Assembly (NCBI GenBank): GCA_963749895.1
Contig: CAVVOG010000003.1
Span: 248,001-312,000, forward strand
DNA length: 64,000 nucleotides
Reading direction: 5' to 3'
DNA from: AC-51 sp963749895
Lineage (GTDB): Bacteria > Actinomycetota > UBA4738 > HRBIN12
Shown here: positions 1-7,509 of the stretch, piece after piece
How positions within the stretch are numbered: position 1 is the stretch's first letter
How the letters are laid out: each line of letters starts with the position of its first letter
Translations under genes and position numbers: made by a program
Notes under the pieces: generated by a model
Database searches by the model: none
What the model was told of the DNA's origin: nothing
What the model saw: the letters and a program-made list of their open reading frames with translations, nothing else

Positions 1-295
1 GGATGTTGAAGTCCAGCTCCTGGGAGAGCGTCCGGTACATGTCCAGGGCGGTCGCGTACAGGGGGACCGTCTCGGTCGTGTTGTACGTGGCGCGGACGAC
101 CTGGGTGTTGCGGCCGCTGCCGCCGCTGCCGATGTAGGAGCGCTCGAGCACCGCGACGTCGCGGATCCCGTGGTACTCGGCCAGGTGGAAGGCGAGCGCC
201 AGGCCGTTGACCCCGCCGCCGACGATCACGACGTCGTAGCGCGGCTTGAGGTCGCGCTGCCGCAGGAACTCGCGCGTACGTAGCAGCCCGGTCAC
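1..295 (-). CDS. soxB: Sarcosine oxidase beta subunit, N-terminal part (cut by window edge)
   Basis: Only the first 98 codons lie in the window. The start is a GTG whose last base overlaps the soxG stop codon (GTGA junction), so the two are translationally coupled. The protein has a dinucleotide-binding loop (VIVGGGVNG, about residues 23-31) and then GSGGSGRNTQVVR, a hallmark of heterotetrameric SoxB near the FAD and FMN sites. In the family SoxB demethylates sarcosine oxidatively and passes formaldehyde to tetrahydrofolate bound by SoxA. Gene order here is D-A-G-B rather than the commoner B-D-A-G. The C-terminus is not visible. Confidence 0.9.
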   Translation of the reverse strand, partial: MTGLLRTREFLRQRDLKPRYDVVIVGGGVNGLALAFHLAEYHGIRDVAVLERSYIGSGGSGRNTQVVRATYNTTETVPLYATALDMYRTLSQELDFNI

Positions 296-714
296 GACAG
301 CACCTCCGCGGCGTCGGTCCGGATCCGTTCGTCGACGTGCGCGGCCAGATGCGCCGGGACCAGCACCCGGAGCCCGTCGGGCTCGGCGATCACCTTCGCG
401 GGAACGTGGGTCAGCTCGCCCTGGGCCCAGCCCCCGGGGTCGGGCGCCTCCAGTTCGGTGAGCCGCGCCAGGACCCCCCGTGCGTCCTCACCCGCGAGGA
501 CGAAGGCGACCCATCCGTCGCTCACGTCGTCCACGACGGCGGTGGGCTCGGCCACCGCCGCGCGCAACGACCCGAGGTCGGTCTCGCCCACCAGCAGGAC
601 CTCGCGGGGCGCGGTGCGCAGCAGGGTGGCATCGCCGGGGTCGATGCGGTCGCACGCCTCGACCGAGGCCAGGACCGCGGTCACGGTCGGGTGCTCGATC
701 CGGAGCTCAGCCAC
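292..714 (-). CDS. soxG: Sarcosine oxidase gamma subunit
   Basis: This 140-residue protein has the size and position of SoxG, the least conserved subunit, which wraps SoxA and SoxB in the heterotetramer. It overlaps the soxA stop by 8 nt and the soxB start by 4 nt, so the genes form one operon. The GTG start is preceded by a purine-rich GGGGGGAGG. Identity rests mostly on context; the visible sequence is a compact acidic alpha/beta protein with LLRTAPREVLLVG and a C-terminal VPAHLAAHVDERIR segment, with no cofactor motif, as expected for this subunit. Confidence 0.85.
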   Translation of the reverse strand: MAELRIEHPTVTAVLASVEACDRIDPGDATLLRTAPREVLLVGETDLGSLRAAVAEPTAVVDDVSDGWVAFVLAGEDARGVLARLTELEAPDPGGWAQGELTHVPAKVIAEPDGLRVLVPAHLAAHVDERIRTDAAEVLS

Positions 715-3292
715 GCATCCTCCCCCCTTCCGGGTCGTAGAACGGGCGGGGGACGACGCGCACCGACACCCCGGACCCCGTCATCAGGCGCTCGGGCGTG
801 CTGTCGCCGTCCACCCGGACCCAGCCGAGCCCGATCGCTCGCTCCAGGACCGGGGAGCGTTCCGCAGAGGTCACCCGTCCGATCATCCGGTCGCCGATCA
901 CGAGCGGCTCACCGCGCAGATCGGCCGTCGCGTTCGGTCCGCCCGCGAACTCGAGCCCGACCTGTCGGCGACCGATCGGCAGCTCGGTCATCCGCTCGAG
1001 CGCCTTCTTCCCGACGAACCACGGCTTGTCCATCGCGACCGCCCACGCCATCCCGAGCTTCGCGGGGGTGTCGTCGGGCATCGTGTCCTGTCCCAGGAAG
1101 AAGTGGCCCTTCTCGAGCCGGAGCAGCTCGAGCGCGTCGAGCCCGTGCGGGCGCAGGTCCCACGCGCGGCCGGCCTCGGTCAACGCGTCCCAGAGCTCGG
1201 GGCCGCGGGTCCTCGGGTGGTGGAGCTCGAAGGCGAGCTCGCCGACGAAGCCGGTCCGGATCGCGCGGCACCACACCCCGGCGACCGTGACGTCGGCGAA
1301 GCCCGGATAGGGGACCGACTCGGCGTCGATCGCGTCGTCGGTCAGCCGTTCGAGCAGGTCCCGTGCGTGAGGACCCGCGACGTTGATCGCACCCCACTGG
1401 GCGGTGCGATCCAGCACGTGCACGTCGAGTTCGAAGCGGTCGGCGAAGTTCCGCAGGCGGGCGTCGGTCCGCCCGGCGCCGCCCGAGGTCGAGTTCAGGT
1501 ACCACTCGTGCTCGTGTACCCGGGCCAGGAGGCCGTCGTCCATCACGTAGCCGGCCTCGTCCAGGGTCAGGACGTACCGCGTGCGGCCGGGTGCGATGTC
1601 GTCGGTGCGGCACGGGAACAGGCGGTCGACGAGCTCGTCGGCGTCGGGTCCTGCGATCGTGAACTTGCCGAGGGTGCCGACGTCCATCACGCTCACGCGC
1701 TCGCGGACCGCCAGGTATTCGGCGCGCCAGTCACCGTACGTGAAGGGTCGGAGCCAGCCTCCCGAACGATCGAGCCGGGCGCCCGCCGCCAGGTGGAGCT
1801 CGTGCAGCGAGGTCCGCTTGTCCGCCAGCTCGTGGATCCCAGCCGCGAGCGTCTCCAACGTGACCGGCCGCGCAGGCGGTCGGGCGGTCGTCCGCGGCAC
1901 GTCGTCGGGGCGCGGGAGCGTCACGTCGCCGCGCTCCTTCGCGAAACAGGTGAGGGCGCTCGCGCACATCGCGCCTTGGCACGGCCCCATCGTCGTCGTC
2001 GTGTACCGCTTCAGCAGTTCGGCCGAGCGGAACCCCTCGTCCCAGGCCTGAGCCAGGTCGTGCAGCGCGACGTCCTCGCAGAGGCAGATCGTCCCGTCAC
2101 GGTCCGGCGCGACGTCCGGGAACGCGACGGCCGCATCGCCGACCGTGGTGACCGGTTCACCGGGCAGGGCCATCCGCGCCAGGGCGTCTCGCGGCACGAG
2201 CCCGGTGGAGAGCACGAGGAGGTCGGCGGCGAAGCGCTTGCCCCGGGTGCCTCGGCGCAGGACGACCTCGTCGAGGCGACCGTCGCCCCGGGCTTCGTAG
2301 ACGTCGCCGCCCACCACGACCTCGCCGCTGTCGGCCGGGACGCGATCGGCGAGGACCGCGGTCACGGCGGTGGCGGCGATCGTCACCCCGGCGGCGCGCA
2401 GGGTGGCGAGGTGCTCCAGCCCCTCCTCGGTTCCGACCACGACGACCGCGCGGTCCCCCGGCCGGACACGGTACCTGCCGGCGAGCGCCGCGGCGGCTCG
2501 TCCCAGCATCACGCCCGGCAGATCGTTCCCCGGGAAGACCCCGTGCGACTCGGTCGCCCCGGTCGCGACGATCACGCGCCCGGGGTGGACGTGCACGAGC
2601 TCGTCCTCGGAGACCACCGGGACGTGGAGCCCTTCGTAGACGCCGATCGCCGCGTGGTCCTCCAAGACCGTCACGCCCGAGAGGCTCCGGATCTCGGCCT
2701 CGAGCGACCGGATGCGCTCGAGGGAAGGTCCCGGCGCGATCTGTCCGCCGATGCGAGCCGCGTCGCACAGGACGACGGTCGCCCCGTCGGCCGCGGCGTC
2801 GCGCGCCGCAGCGAGGCCCGTCGCACCCGCGCCTACGACCAGCACGTCGCAGCGCACGTGCCGGACGACCTTGCGCTCGGCGCGCCGCGTGGGCGGCAGC
2901 GTGCCCAGTCCGGTCGCCCGCCGGATCACCTTCGACGCGACGTCCCAGGCGAACCCCGGCTTCACGAACGTCTTGTAGTAGAAGCCGACCGGCATCAGGC
3001 GGTGCAGCGAATCGGTGACGTGCAGCAGGTCCCGGTCCGGCGACGGCCAGCCGCCTTCGCGCTCCACCCGCATCTCGTCGGCGCACGGGGTGACACAGGT
3101 GCGAACCGCCGGTTGCCCGTCGACCGTCATCAGGCAGTTCGGGCAATCGCCCGTCCCGCAGTAGAGCCCCCGCTTGCGGTGGTACTTCAGGGAGCGCGAG
3201 AAGGTGCGGAGGCCATCGCGGTACAGGGCCGCGGCGACCGTGTCGCCGTCCTCGAAGGGGATCTGCCGACCCTCGAAACCGAACGTGCCCAT
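707..3292 (-). CDS. soxA: Sarcosine oxidase alpha subunit
   Basis: At 861 residues this is slightly shorter than the usual 960-1000. Residues 1-100 form the ferredoxin-like N-terminal domain (SRSLKYHRKRGLYCG, CPNC). A Rossmann loop VVGAGATG (about 152-159) begins the NAD-binding flavoprotein domain, which includes CLCEDVALHDL. The C-terminal third is a GcvT-type tetrahydrofolate domain (YLNSTSGGAGRTDARLRNF, LRLEKGHFFLGQDT). The protein binds NAD and folate and makes 5,10-methylene-THF from sarcosine. The ATG start follows the soxD stop by one base. A longer open frame upstream overlaps soxD and is not used. Confidence 0.95.
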   Translation of the reverse strand: MGTFGFEGRQIPFEDGDTVAAALYRDGLRTFSRSLKYHRKRGLYCGTGDCPNCLMTVDGQPAVRTCVTPCADEMRVEREGGWPSPDRDLLHVTDSLHRLMPVGFYYKTFVKPGFAWDVASKVIRRATGLGTLPPTRRAERKVVRHVRCDVLVVGAGATGLAAARDAAADGATVVLCDAARIGGQIAPGPSLERIRSLEAEIRSLSGVTVLEDHAAIGVYEGLHVPVVSEDELVHVHPGRVIVATGATESHGVFPGNDLPGVMLGRAAAALAGRYRVRPGDRAVVVVGTEEGLEHLATLRAAGVTIAATAVTAVLADRVPADSGEVVVGGDVYEARGDGRLDEVVLRRGTRGKRFAADLLVLSTGLVPRDALARMALPGEPVTTVGDAAVAFPDVAPDRDGTICLCEDVALHDLAQAWDEGFRSAELLKRYTTTTMGPCQGAMCASALTCFAKERGDVTLPRPDDVPRTTARPPARPVTLETLAAGIHELADKRTSLHELHLAAGARLDRSGGWLRPFTYGDWRAEYLAVRERVSVMDVGTLGKFTIAGPDADELVDRLFPCRTDDIAPGRTRYVLTLDEAGYVMDDGLLARVHEHEWYLNSTSGGAGRTDARLRNFADRFELDVHVLDRTAQWGAINVAGPHARDLLERLTDDAIDAESVPYPGFADVTVAGVWCRAIRTGFVGELAFELHHPRTRGPELWDALTEAGRAWDLRPHGLDALELLRLEKGHFFLGQDTMPDDTPAKLGMAWAVAMDKPWFVGKKALERMTELPIGRRQVGLEFAGGPNATADLRGEPLVIGDRMIGRVTSAERSPVLERAIGLGWVRVDGDSTPERLMTGSGVSVRVVPRPFYDPEGGRMRG

Positions 3293-3293
3293 G

Positions 3294-3521
3294 TCAGCCG
3301 ACCTCGTTCGTGCGGGTGTCGCGGATGACCGTGGTCCAGGTCCGGCACCCCATCGCGTGGAACCAGCGCTCGCGCTGCGGACCCTCCGGGTTCTCGGGCA
3401 GGTACACGCGGGCGAAGTCGGACTCGGCATCGGGGGCGTCGATCTCACGCCACTCGCCGCCGAACGTGAACTCGTGGAAGGGCCTGTCGCCACAGACCGG
3501 GCAGGGGATGTGCAGCGCCAC
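3294..3521 (-). CDS. soxD: Sarcosine oxidase delta subunit
   Basis: This small zinc protein has 75 residues with a GTG start. CPVCG at residues 7-11 and HAMGC at 55-59 supply the Cys/Cys/His/Cys zinc site known for SoxD. The motif FHEFTFGGE is typical. A purine-rich GGAAGAGAGGCGG lies just upstream on the minus strand. It is the first gene of the soxD-A-G-B operon. A possible -10 box TACGCT (3562-3567) lies about 40 nt upstream, leaving a short leader with a ribosome site. Confidence 0.92.
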   Translation of the reverse strand: MALHIPCPVCGDRPFHEFTFGGEWREIDAPDAESDFARVYLPENPEGPQRERWFHAMGCRTWTTVIRDTRTNEVG

Positions 3522-3561
3522 GCGTCCGCCTCTCTTCCGGGGTCCCGGGACGTCCGAGGGC

Positions 3562-3567
3562 AGCGTA
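3562..3567 (-). promoter_or_regulatory. Putative -10 box of the sox operon
   Basis: TACGCT on the minus strand matches the TAnnnT -10 form seen repeatedly in this window. It lies about 41 nt before the soxD GTG. No clear -35 is visible. Confidence 0.4.
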
Positions 3568-3609
3568 TCCGCGGGTACGGAGCGGCGTCGACGTGCCGGT
3601 CGATCCGGA

Positions 3610-3626
3610 CGTGACCCGGCGTCACG
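3610..3626. promoter_or_regulatory. Inverted repeat in the soxD / Nfu-like divergent region
   Basis: CGTGAC-CCGGC-GTCACG is a perfect 6-bp inverted repeat with a 5-nt centre. It ends two bases before the -10 box of the Nfu-like gene and about 45 bp upstream of the proposed sox -10, a position suited to a regulator of both genes. The regulator is unknown. Confidence 0.4.
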
Positions 3627-3627
3627 C

Positions 3628-3633
3628 GATACT
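3628..3633 (+). promoter_or_regulatory. Putative -10 box, leaderless start of the Nfu-like gene
   Basis: GATACT matches TATACT/TATAAT well and ends 6 nt before the GTG at 3640, with no ribosome binding site between them. This fits a leaderless mRNA. Confidence 0.4.
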
Positions 3634-3639
3634 GGAACC

Positions 3640-4179
3640 GTGCGCTGGGCCCTGGACGACGTCATCGCCAACCCGACCGTGATGCGTCTGCACGTCGACG
3701 AGGAGCTGACCACCGAGACGATCACGTCGTGTCCGCCCGCGTCGCCCCCCGAGCCGCTGGATCGGTTGTTCGAGATCGGGGCGATCGCGCGGATCGATCT
3801 CCATCGCTACCGGGCGCGGCTGAACCTGCGTCCGGGCGCCGACCGCGACGAGGCCGGCGCGAACGCCCGCGGGGTGCTCGAGGCGTTCCTGGGTCCCGCC
3901 GCGCCGCTCGGTCCCGACGAGGGCCCGAGGGCGTTCGGATCGCCGTACTCGGGGGACCGGCGCGTCGCCGAGAGCCCGGCGATGGCTCGTGGGGTGCCGC
4001 TCCTCGAGGCGCTCTTCGAGCTGGACGGCACGTCCGAGGTCATCGCGGCTCCGGGCCTGGTGCTCGTTCGTCTGGGACGGCTGCACGCGTGGGCCGACGC
4101 CGAGGCGGCCGTGGCGAGGGTGGTTCAGTCGAGCACGGACCGCGGGGGGATACCCGGGTCGATCTCCGGGTCGTCGTAG
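3640..4179 (+). CDS. Tandem Nfu N-terminal-like domain protein
   Basis: The 179-residue protein looks like two diverged copies of the Nfu/NifU scaffold N-terminal (Nfu_N) fold. Copy one has NPTVMRLHV and PLDRLFEIGAIARIDLHRYR. Copy two has ESPAMARGVPLLEALFEL followed by TSEVIAAPGLVLVRL. The pattern 'leading residues - PL..LFEl.G...v......v.v' is that of Nfu_N. The CxxC Fe-S-binding Nfu C-terminal domain is absent, so it may bind a partner rather than carry a cluster. The GTG start is set by the adjacent -10 box. The 3' end overlaps the convergent phosphodiesterase gene by 55 bp. Domain assignment is by eye. Confidence 0.6.
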   Translation: MRWALDDVIANPTVMRLHVDEELTTETITSCPPASPPEPLDRLFEIGAIARIDLHRYRARLNLRPGADRDEAGANARGVLEAFLGPAAPLGPDEGPRAFGSPYSGDRRVAESPAMARGVPLLEALFELDGTSEVIAAPGLVLVRLGRLHAWADAEAAVARVVQSSTDRGGIPGSISGSS

Positions 4180-6011
4180 ATCGTCGGGCCGAAGCGGGCC
4201 ACGTCTGCGAGTTCGTCGAGGTAGCTCGTGGCGAACACGGCGGCGAACTCCTCCCGGTCGAGCAGATGCTGCTGCACCGCGCTCTCGGGGACGTAGGGTC
4301 CGAGGTTCTGCCGGTAGGTGAGGCGCCGCAGGAACGCGGCGACGTCTTCGGGCGTGGCGGCGGCGTCGCGCAGCGCCCGCGGGTGAAGGTAGATCTCCGA
4401 GGGCACGACGCTCTGGACGGCGTCGGCGAACCCGGCGCCGAACTCCTGCTCGATCACGCGCTCGAGCTGGATCGGATCGAGGCGGACACCCCCGGCGTCG
4501 TCGGGCAGCGGGCACTGTCCGTGGTCGGCGGTGACGATCAGGACGTACTCGCCGGGGAACCGCTGCTCGAGCATCTCGACCGTGCGGCCGATCTCGTCGT
4601 CGACCGCGGCGAGCATGAGTTCCTCCCACTTCGAGCTCATCCCGTACACGTGCCCCGTGTAGTCGGGCGACTTGTAGGTCGTGTAAAGGAGGCTCGCGGC
4701 GCCTTGCCCGACCGGCTCTGAGTCGAGCGTCGCCTCGATCAGGTCGCCCTGGTAGCCGGCGATCTGCGGCGCGCAGCAGTGCGGGTTGCCCCAATCCGCG
4801 TACGCGGGGTCCCAGCCCGGGTCGGTGAACCCCCCCGCCCGGCTCGCGAACACCTCGAGCCCTGGCGTCCGGTTCGGGAGGCGGTAGAGGTCCGGGTTGT
4901 GGGGGAGCCAGCCGAGATCTCCCGCCTCGTCGAAGTACACGGCGACCGGTTTGTCGTCCGGTTCCCGACCGGTGCGGCCGCGCCCGAGCATCCCGAGGTG
5001 CCAGATCTGGTAGCCGATCTGGCCGACCCAGGCGCCGGTCTCCTCGTGCCACAGGTCCGCCAGGGTCGGCACCATGATGTCGCCGGGGTCGGCCTGACCG
5101 ATCGTTCCGTAGGCCTTGCGGACCTCCTCGCCGTCGCGGATGTTGTGTCCGGTGATCCCGTGCTGCCGTGGGAAGGTCCCCGTCCCGATCGTCGCGTGGG
5201 CCGCGGCGGTGACCGCCGGGAACGACCCCACGATCGCGTCCCGGTAGTTCGCGCCCCCGCGCATCAGACGCTTCAGGTTCGGCCATGCGTCCGGCCAGTG
5301 GCGCAGGACGTTCCAGCCGCCTCCGTCGATCACGAAGGTGAACACGATCTTGGGCGTCGCGCCGGTCGTGGTGAGCCCGGGCAGCCTCCGGCCCTCGCGG
5401 TCCTCGGGCCACCCCTCGAACCCGATCAGCTCGGCGGTGGTGGGAGCCAGGTCGGCCAGGCTCACGCGCTCCTCGGAGTCCGAGGGCTCGACGATGCCGG
5501 GTCCGTAGACGACCAGAGGGATCCGCTCGAGGTACATCCACACGGACGCGTGGCTCGTGCGGGGGTCGCGGGGGAGCAGCGCCACCGATTCCTGCGGGTA
5601 GTTCGCGCTGTTGAAGGGGGCGACCAACAGCTGGAGGTCGCCCGAGCGCCCCGGCATGTACGCGCGGGCGACGAGCTCCATGTACTCGGCGCCGAGCTCG
5701 GCGGCCGCGGACTCCTGGACGGCGCGCGCGTCGGGCCGACCGACCTGGGTGGCGACCCGCCCGATCGCGGTCCCGCCCAGCACCCAGGCGAACCCGCCGA
5801 GGGCCGAACCCCACAGGAAACGGCGCCGGGAGGGATCGTGGCCGAGCGCGCCCTGGTGGGACGCCCACCGCGTGAGCGCGACGCCGACGAGCCACACGAG
5901 GAGTCCGGCCGTCAGGCCCGTGAGCGTGCTGCCGAGCCAGGCCAGGGCCAACGCCACCGAGCCTCCGAGCACGGCGAACACGATCAGGGAACGAGGGATC
6001 CGGGCGGTCAC
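4125..6011 (-). CDS. Membrane-anchored alkaline phosphatase superfamily protein (nucleotide pyrophosphatase/phosphodiesterase type)
   Basis: The protein has 628 residues. Two hydrophobic segments in residues 8-50 are followed by an RRR-FLWGSALGG stretch near residue 62 that resembles a further anchor or Tat-like segment. The catalytic core has FTFVIDGGGWNVL (metal Asp), then SFPAVTAAAHATIGTG with the NPP-type Thr nucleophile, HGITGHNI, and TADHGQCPLP near the C-terminus. These are the two-metal phosphodiesterase/phosphatase motifs; the substrate is unknown. The GTG start has GGAGGGG upstream. It lies 73 nt downstream of the aminomethyltransferase gene, perhaps co-transcribed. Its 3' end runs 55 bp into the opposing Nfu-like gene. 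Confidence 0.85.
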   Translation of the reverse strand: MTARIPRSLIVFAVLGGSVALALAWLGSTLTGLTAGLLVWLVGVALTRWASHQGALGHDPSRRRFLWGSALGGFAWVLGGTAIGRVATQVGRPDARAVQESAAAELGAEYMELVARAYMPGRSGDLQLLVAPFNSANYPQESVALLPRDPRTSHASVWMYLERIPLVVYGPGIVEPSDSEERVSLADLAPTTAELIGFEGWPEDREGRRLPGLTTTGATPKIVFTFVIDGGGWNVLRHWPDAWPNLKRLMRGGANYRDAIVGSFPAVTAAAHATIGTGTFPRQHGITGHNIRDGEEVRKAYGTIGQADPGDIMVPTLADLWHEETGAWVGQIGYQIWHLGMLGRGRTGREPDDKPVAVYFDEAGDLGWLPHNPDLYRLPNRTPGLEVFASRAGGFTDPGWDPAYADWGNPHCCAPQIAGYQGDLIEATLDSEPVGQGAASLLYTTYKSPDYTGHVYGMSSKWEELMLAAVDDEIGRTVEMLEQRFPGEYVLIVTADHGQCPLPDDAGGVRLDPIQLERVIEQEFGAGFADAVQSVVPSEIYLHPRALRDAAATPEDVAAFLRRLTYRQNLGPYVPESAVQQHLLDREEFAAVFATSYLDELADVARFGPTIYDDPEIDPGIPPRSVLD

Positions 6012-6084
6012 TGCCCCTCCATCCTCGCAGACGGGCGCGGTCGCGCGGCGTCGCGACGTGTGGAGTTCCCGTTGCCGTCGCGCG

Positions 6085-7278
6085 TCAGGTGCGCTTGCGC
6101 TCGAGGTCGAGGAACGGCGTCTTCACGACCGTCGCCGCGACCTTGCCTCGCTCGCCTTCCACGCTCCACTCGACGCTCACCCGCGAGCCGGGCGCCTCGA
6201 GGGTCTTGTCGACGCTGCCGAACCCGATCATCTTCTTGATCGTCGGGCCCCAGGTGATCGACGTGGCTCGCCCGACCTGCTTGCCCTCCTTGTAGACGGG
6301 CACGGGGTCGCGGTGGACCATCGGCGAGACCGCCGGAGCGAGTTCGTGCTTGGAGTAGAGCCGCTCGATGCCGGCCCATTCCAGCTCGAGGCCGACGAGG
6401 CGCCGCGCCGGACCCCCGGCGCGCTGCTCAGCCAGCAGGGCGCGGCGCCCGACGAAGTCGCTCGCCTTGTTCAGCTCGACGAGGCGTCCCAGGCCGACCT
6501 CGAAGGGGGAGTACTTCAGCTCGGGGCTCGTCACGTGGCGGGCGGTGGAGAACTCCACCTCGGCGAGGATCAGCCCGGCCTCGACGCGGCAGACGTCGAG
6601 CGCTCGGATCCCGGCCGGGTGCACGCCGAAGTCCTGCCCGGCCTCGAACACGGCGTCCCACACCTGCACGCCGGCGTCCCACGGGATCCACAGCTCGTAG
6701 CCACGGTCACCGGTGTAGCCGGTGCGGGTCACGTCGACCTCGACGCCCGCGATCGTGGTCATGCGGCGTCCGAAGTACGGGACGTCGCCCCAGTCCTCGC
6801 CGGTCACCTTCTCCAGGACCTCGCGGCTCAGCTTGCCCTGCAGAGCGAGTGCCGCGAGGTCGTCGGTCACGTCGACCACCTCGACGTCGAGATGCGTCGC
6901 GTTCAGGAGGAACCAGCGGTACATCTGGTCGGCGGCGGTGACGCGGTACTCCTGCTCGCCGATCCGGGCGATCGTGCCGTCGTCGATCAGCTTGCCGTCC
7001 TCGTCGCACCACGGCGTGTAGAAGACGCGGTCGAGTCGTAGCTTCGAGATGTCACGGGTCATCACACGGTCCATCAAGCGGCCCGCGTCCTTGCCCCGGA
7101 CGACGTACTTGTAGAGCGGGGTCGTGTCGATCACCGCGGCGGCCTCGCGCACCGCGTTGTACTCGATGTCGTGGAAGTCGGCGTAGACGGCCGGGGAGAA
7201 GTAGCCGGACCACTCGCCCCATGCGAGCTTCGTGTTCATCTCCTGCTGGCGGGGGAAGAACGCGGTTCCAACCGTCAC
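6085..7278 (-). CDS. GcvT-family aminomethyltransferase
   Basis: The 397-residue protein has GcvT/YgfZ/DmdA-type folate-binding fold motifs: VREAAAVIDTTPLYKYVVRG near the start, DVTRTGYTGDRGYELWIP in the middle and RALDVCRVEAGLIL further on. Known members move a methyl or aminomethyl group to tetrahydrofolate (glycine cleavage T protein, DMSP demethylase). The usual gcvH and gcvP genes are absent, and it is divergent from two flavoproteins and a ureohydrolase, so a demethylase of some N- or S-methyl compound is as likely as glycine cleavage. The GTG start is chosen because AAGGAGG lies about 10 nt upstream and the resulting TVGTAF N-terminus fits the family. Confidence 0.85.
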   Translation of the reverse strand: MTVGTAFFPRQQEMNTKLAWGEWSGYFSPAVYADFHDIEYNAVREAAAVIDTTPLYKYVVRGKDAGRLMDRVMTRDISKLRLDRVFYTPWCDEDGKLIDDGTIARIGEQEYRVTAADQMYRWFLLNATHLDVEVVDVTDDLAALALQGKLSREVLEKVTGEDWGDVPYFGRRMTTIAGVEVDVTRTGYTGDRGYELWIPWDAGVQVWDAVFEAGQDFGVHPAGIRALDVCRVEAGLILAEVEFSTARHVTSPELKYSPFEVGLGRLVELNKASDFVGRRALLAEQRAGGPARRLVGLELEWAGIERLYSKHELAPAVSPMVHRDPVPVYKEGKQVGRATSITWGPTIKKMIGFGSVDKTLEAPGSRVSVEWSVEGERGKVAATVVKTPFLDLERKRT

Positions 7279-7374
7279 GGTGCTGGCCTCCTTGGACGGC
7301 GCGCATCGGCGCGCGCTCGGGCGCTTCCGGGCCGGTAGCGTAGTCCCGCCTCCGGGGGCCCGGCAGGGGCCCAG

Positions 7375-7387
7375 TGACCTGAGGTCA
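7375..7387. promoter_or_regulatory. Palindrome in the divergent control region
   Basis: TGACCT-G-AGGTCA is a perfect 6-bp inverted repeat around one base. It lies in the 231-bp gap between the divergent aminomethyltransferase and flavoprotein genes, upstream of both proposed -10 boxes. It is a candidate operator shared by the two directions. Confidence 0.45.
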
Positions 7388-7419
7388 GGGGTCCCGTGGT
7401 GGGGCCTAGGGGCCCCGAC

Positions 7420-7425
7420 TAGCAT
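7420..7425 (+). promoter_or_regulatory. Putative -10 box for the flavoprotein operon
   Basis: TAGCAT matches the TAnnnT -10 form used elsewhere in the window. It would start a leader of roughly 75-80 nt before the ATG at 7510. Confidence 0.35.
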
Positions 7426-7452
7426 GCCGGACCGGCGCCCAGCGCCCCGGCT

Positions 7453-7499
7453 CCGAGGGTCGTTCCGGACCCTCGGTCACATGTGTTCGCTCGAGCGAA
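7453..7499 (+). promoter_or_regulatory. Structured 5' leader: 9-bp hairpin and 14-bp palindrome next to the ribosome site
   Basis: CCGAGGGTC (7453-7461) pairs perfectly with GACCCTCGG (7468-7476) around a 6-nt loop. TTCGCTCGAGCGAA (7486-7499) is a perfect palindrome whose last bases touch the AAGGAGGGG ribosome site. In RNA these could control translation. It does not match a riboswitch class that I know. Confidence 0.45.
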
Positions 7500-7509
7500 G
7501 GAGGGGTCG

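Noticed and set aside
458..3328. Open frame of 956 codons on the plus strand opposite soxA and soxG
   Set aside because: It is Arg/Pro/His-rich with no motif, and lies fully antisense to clear sox genes. High GC gives long frames on the other strand.
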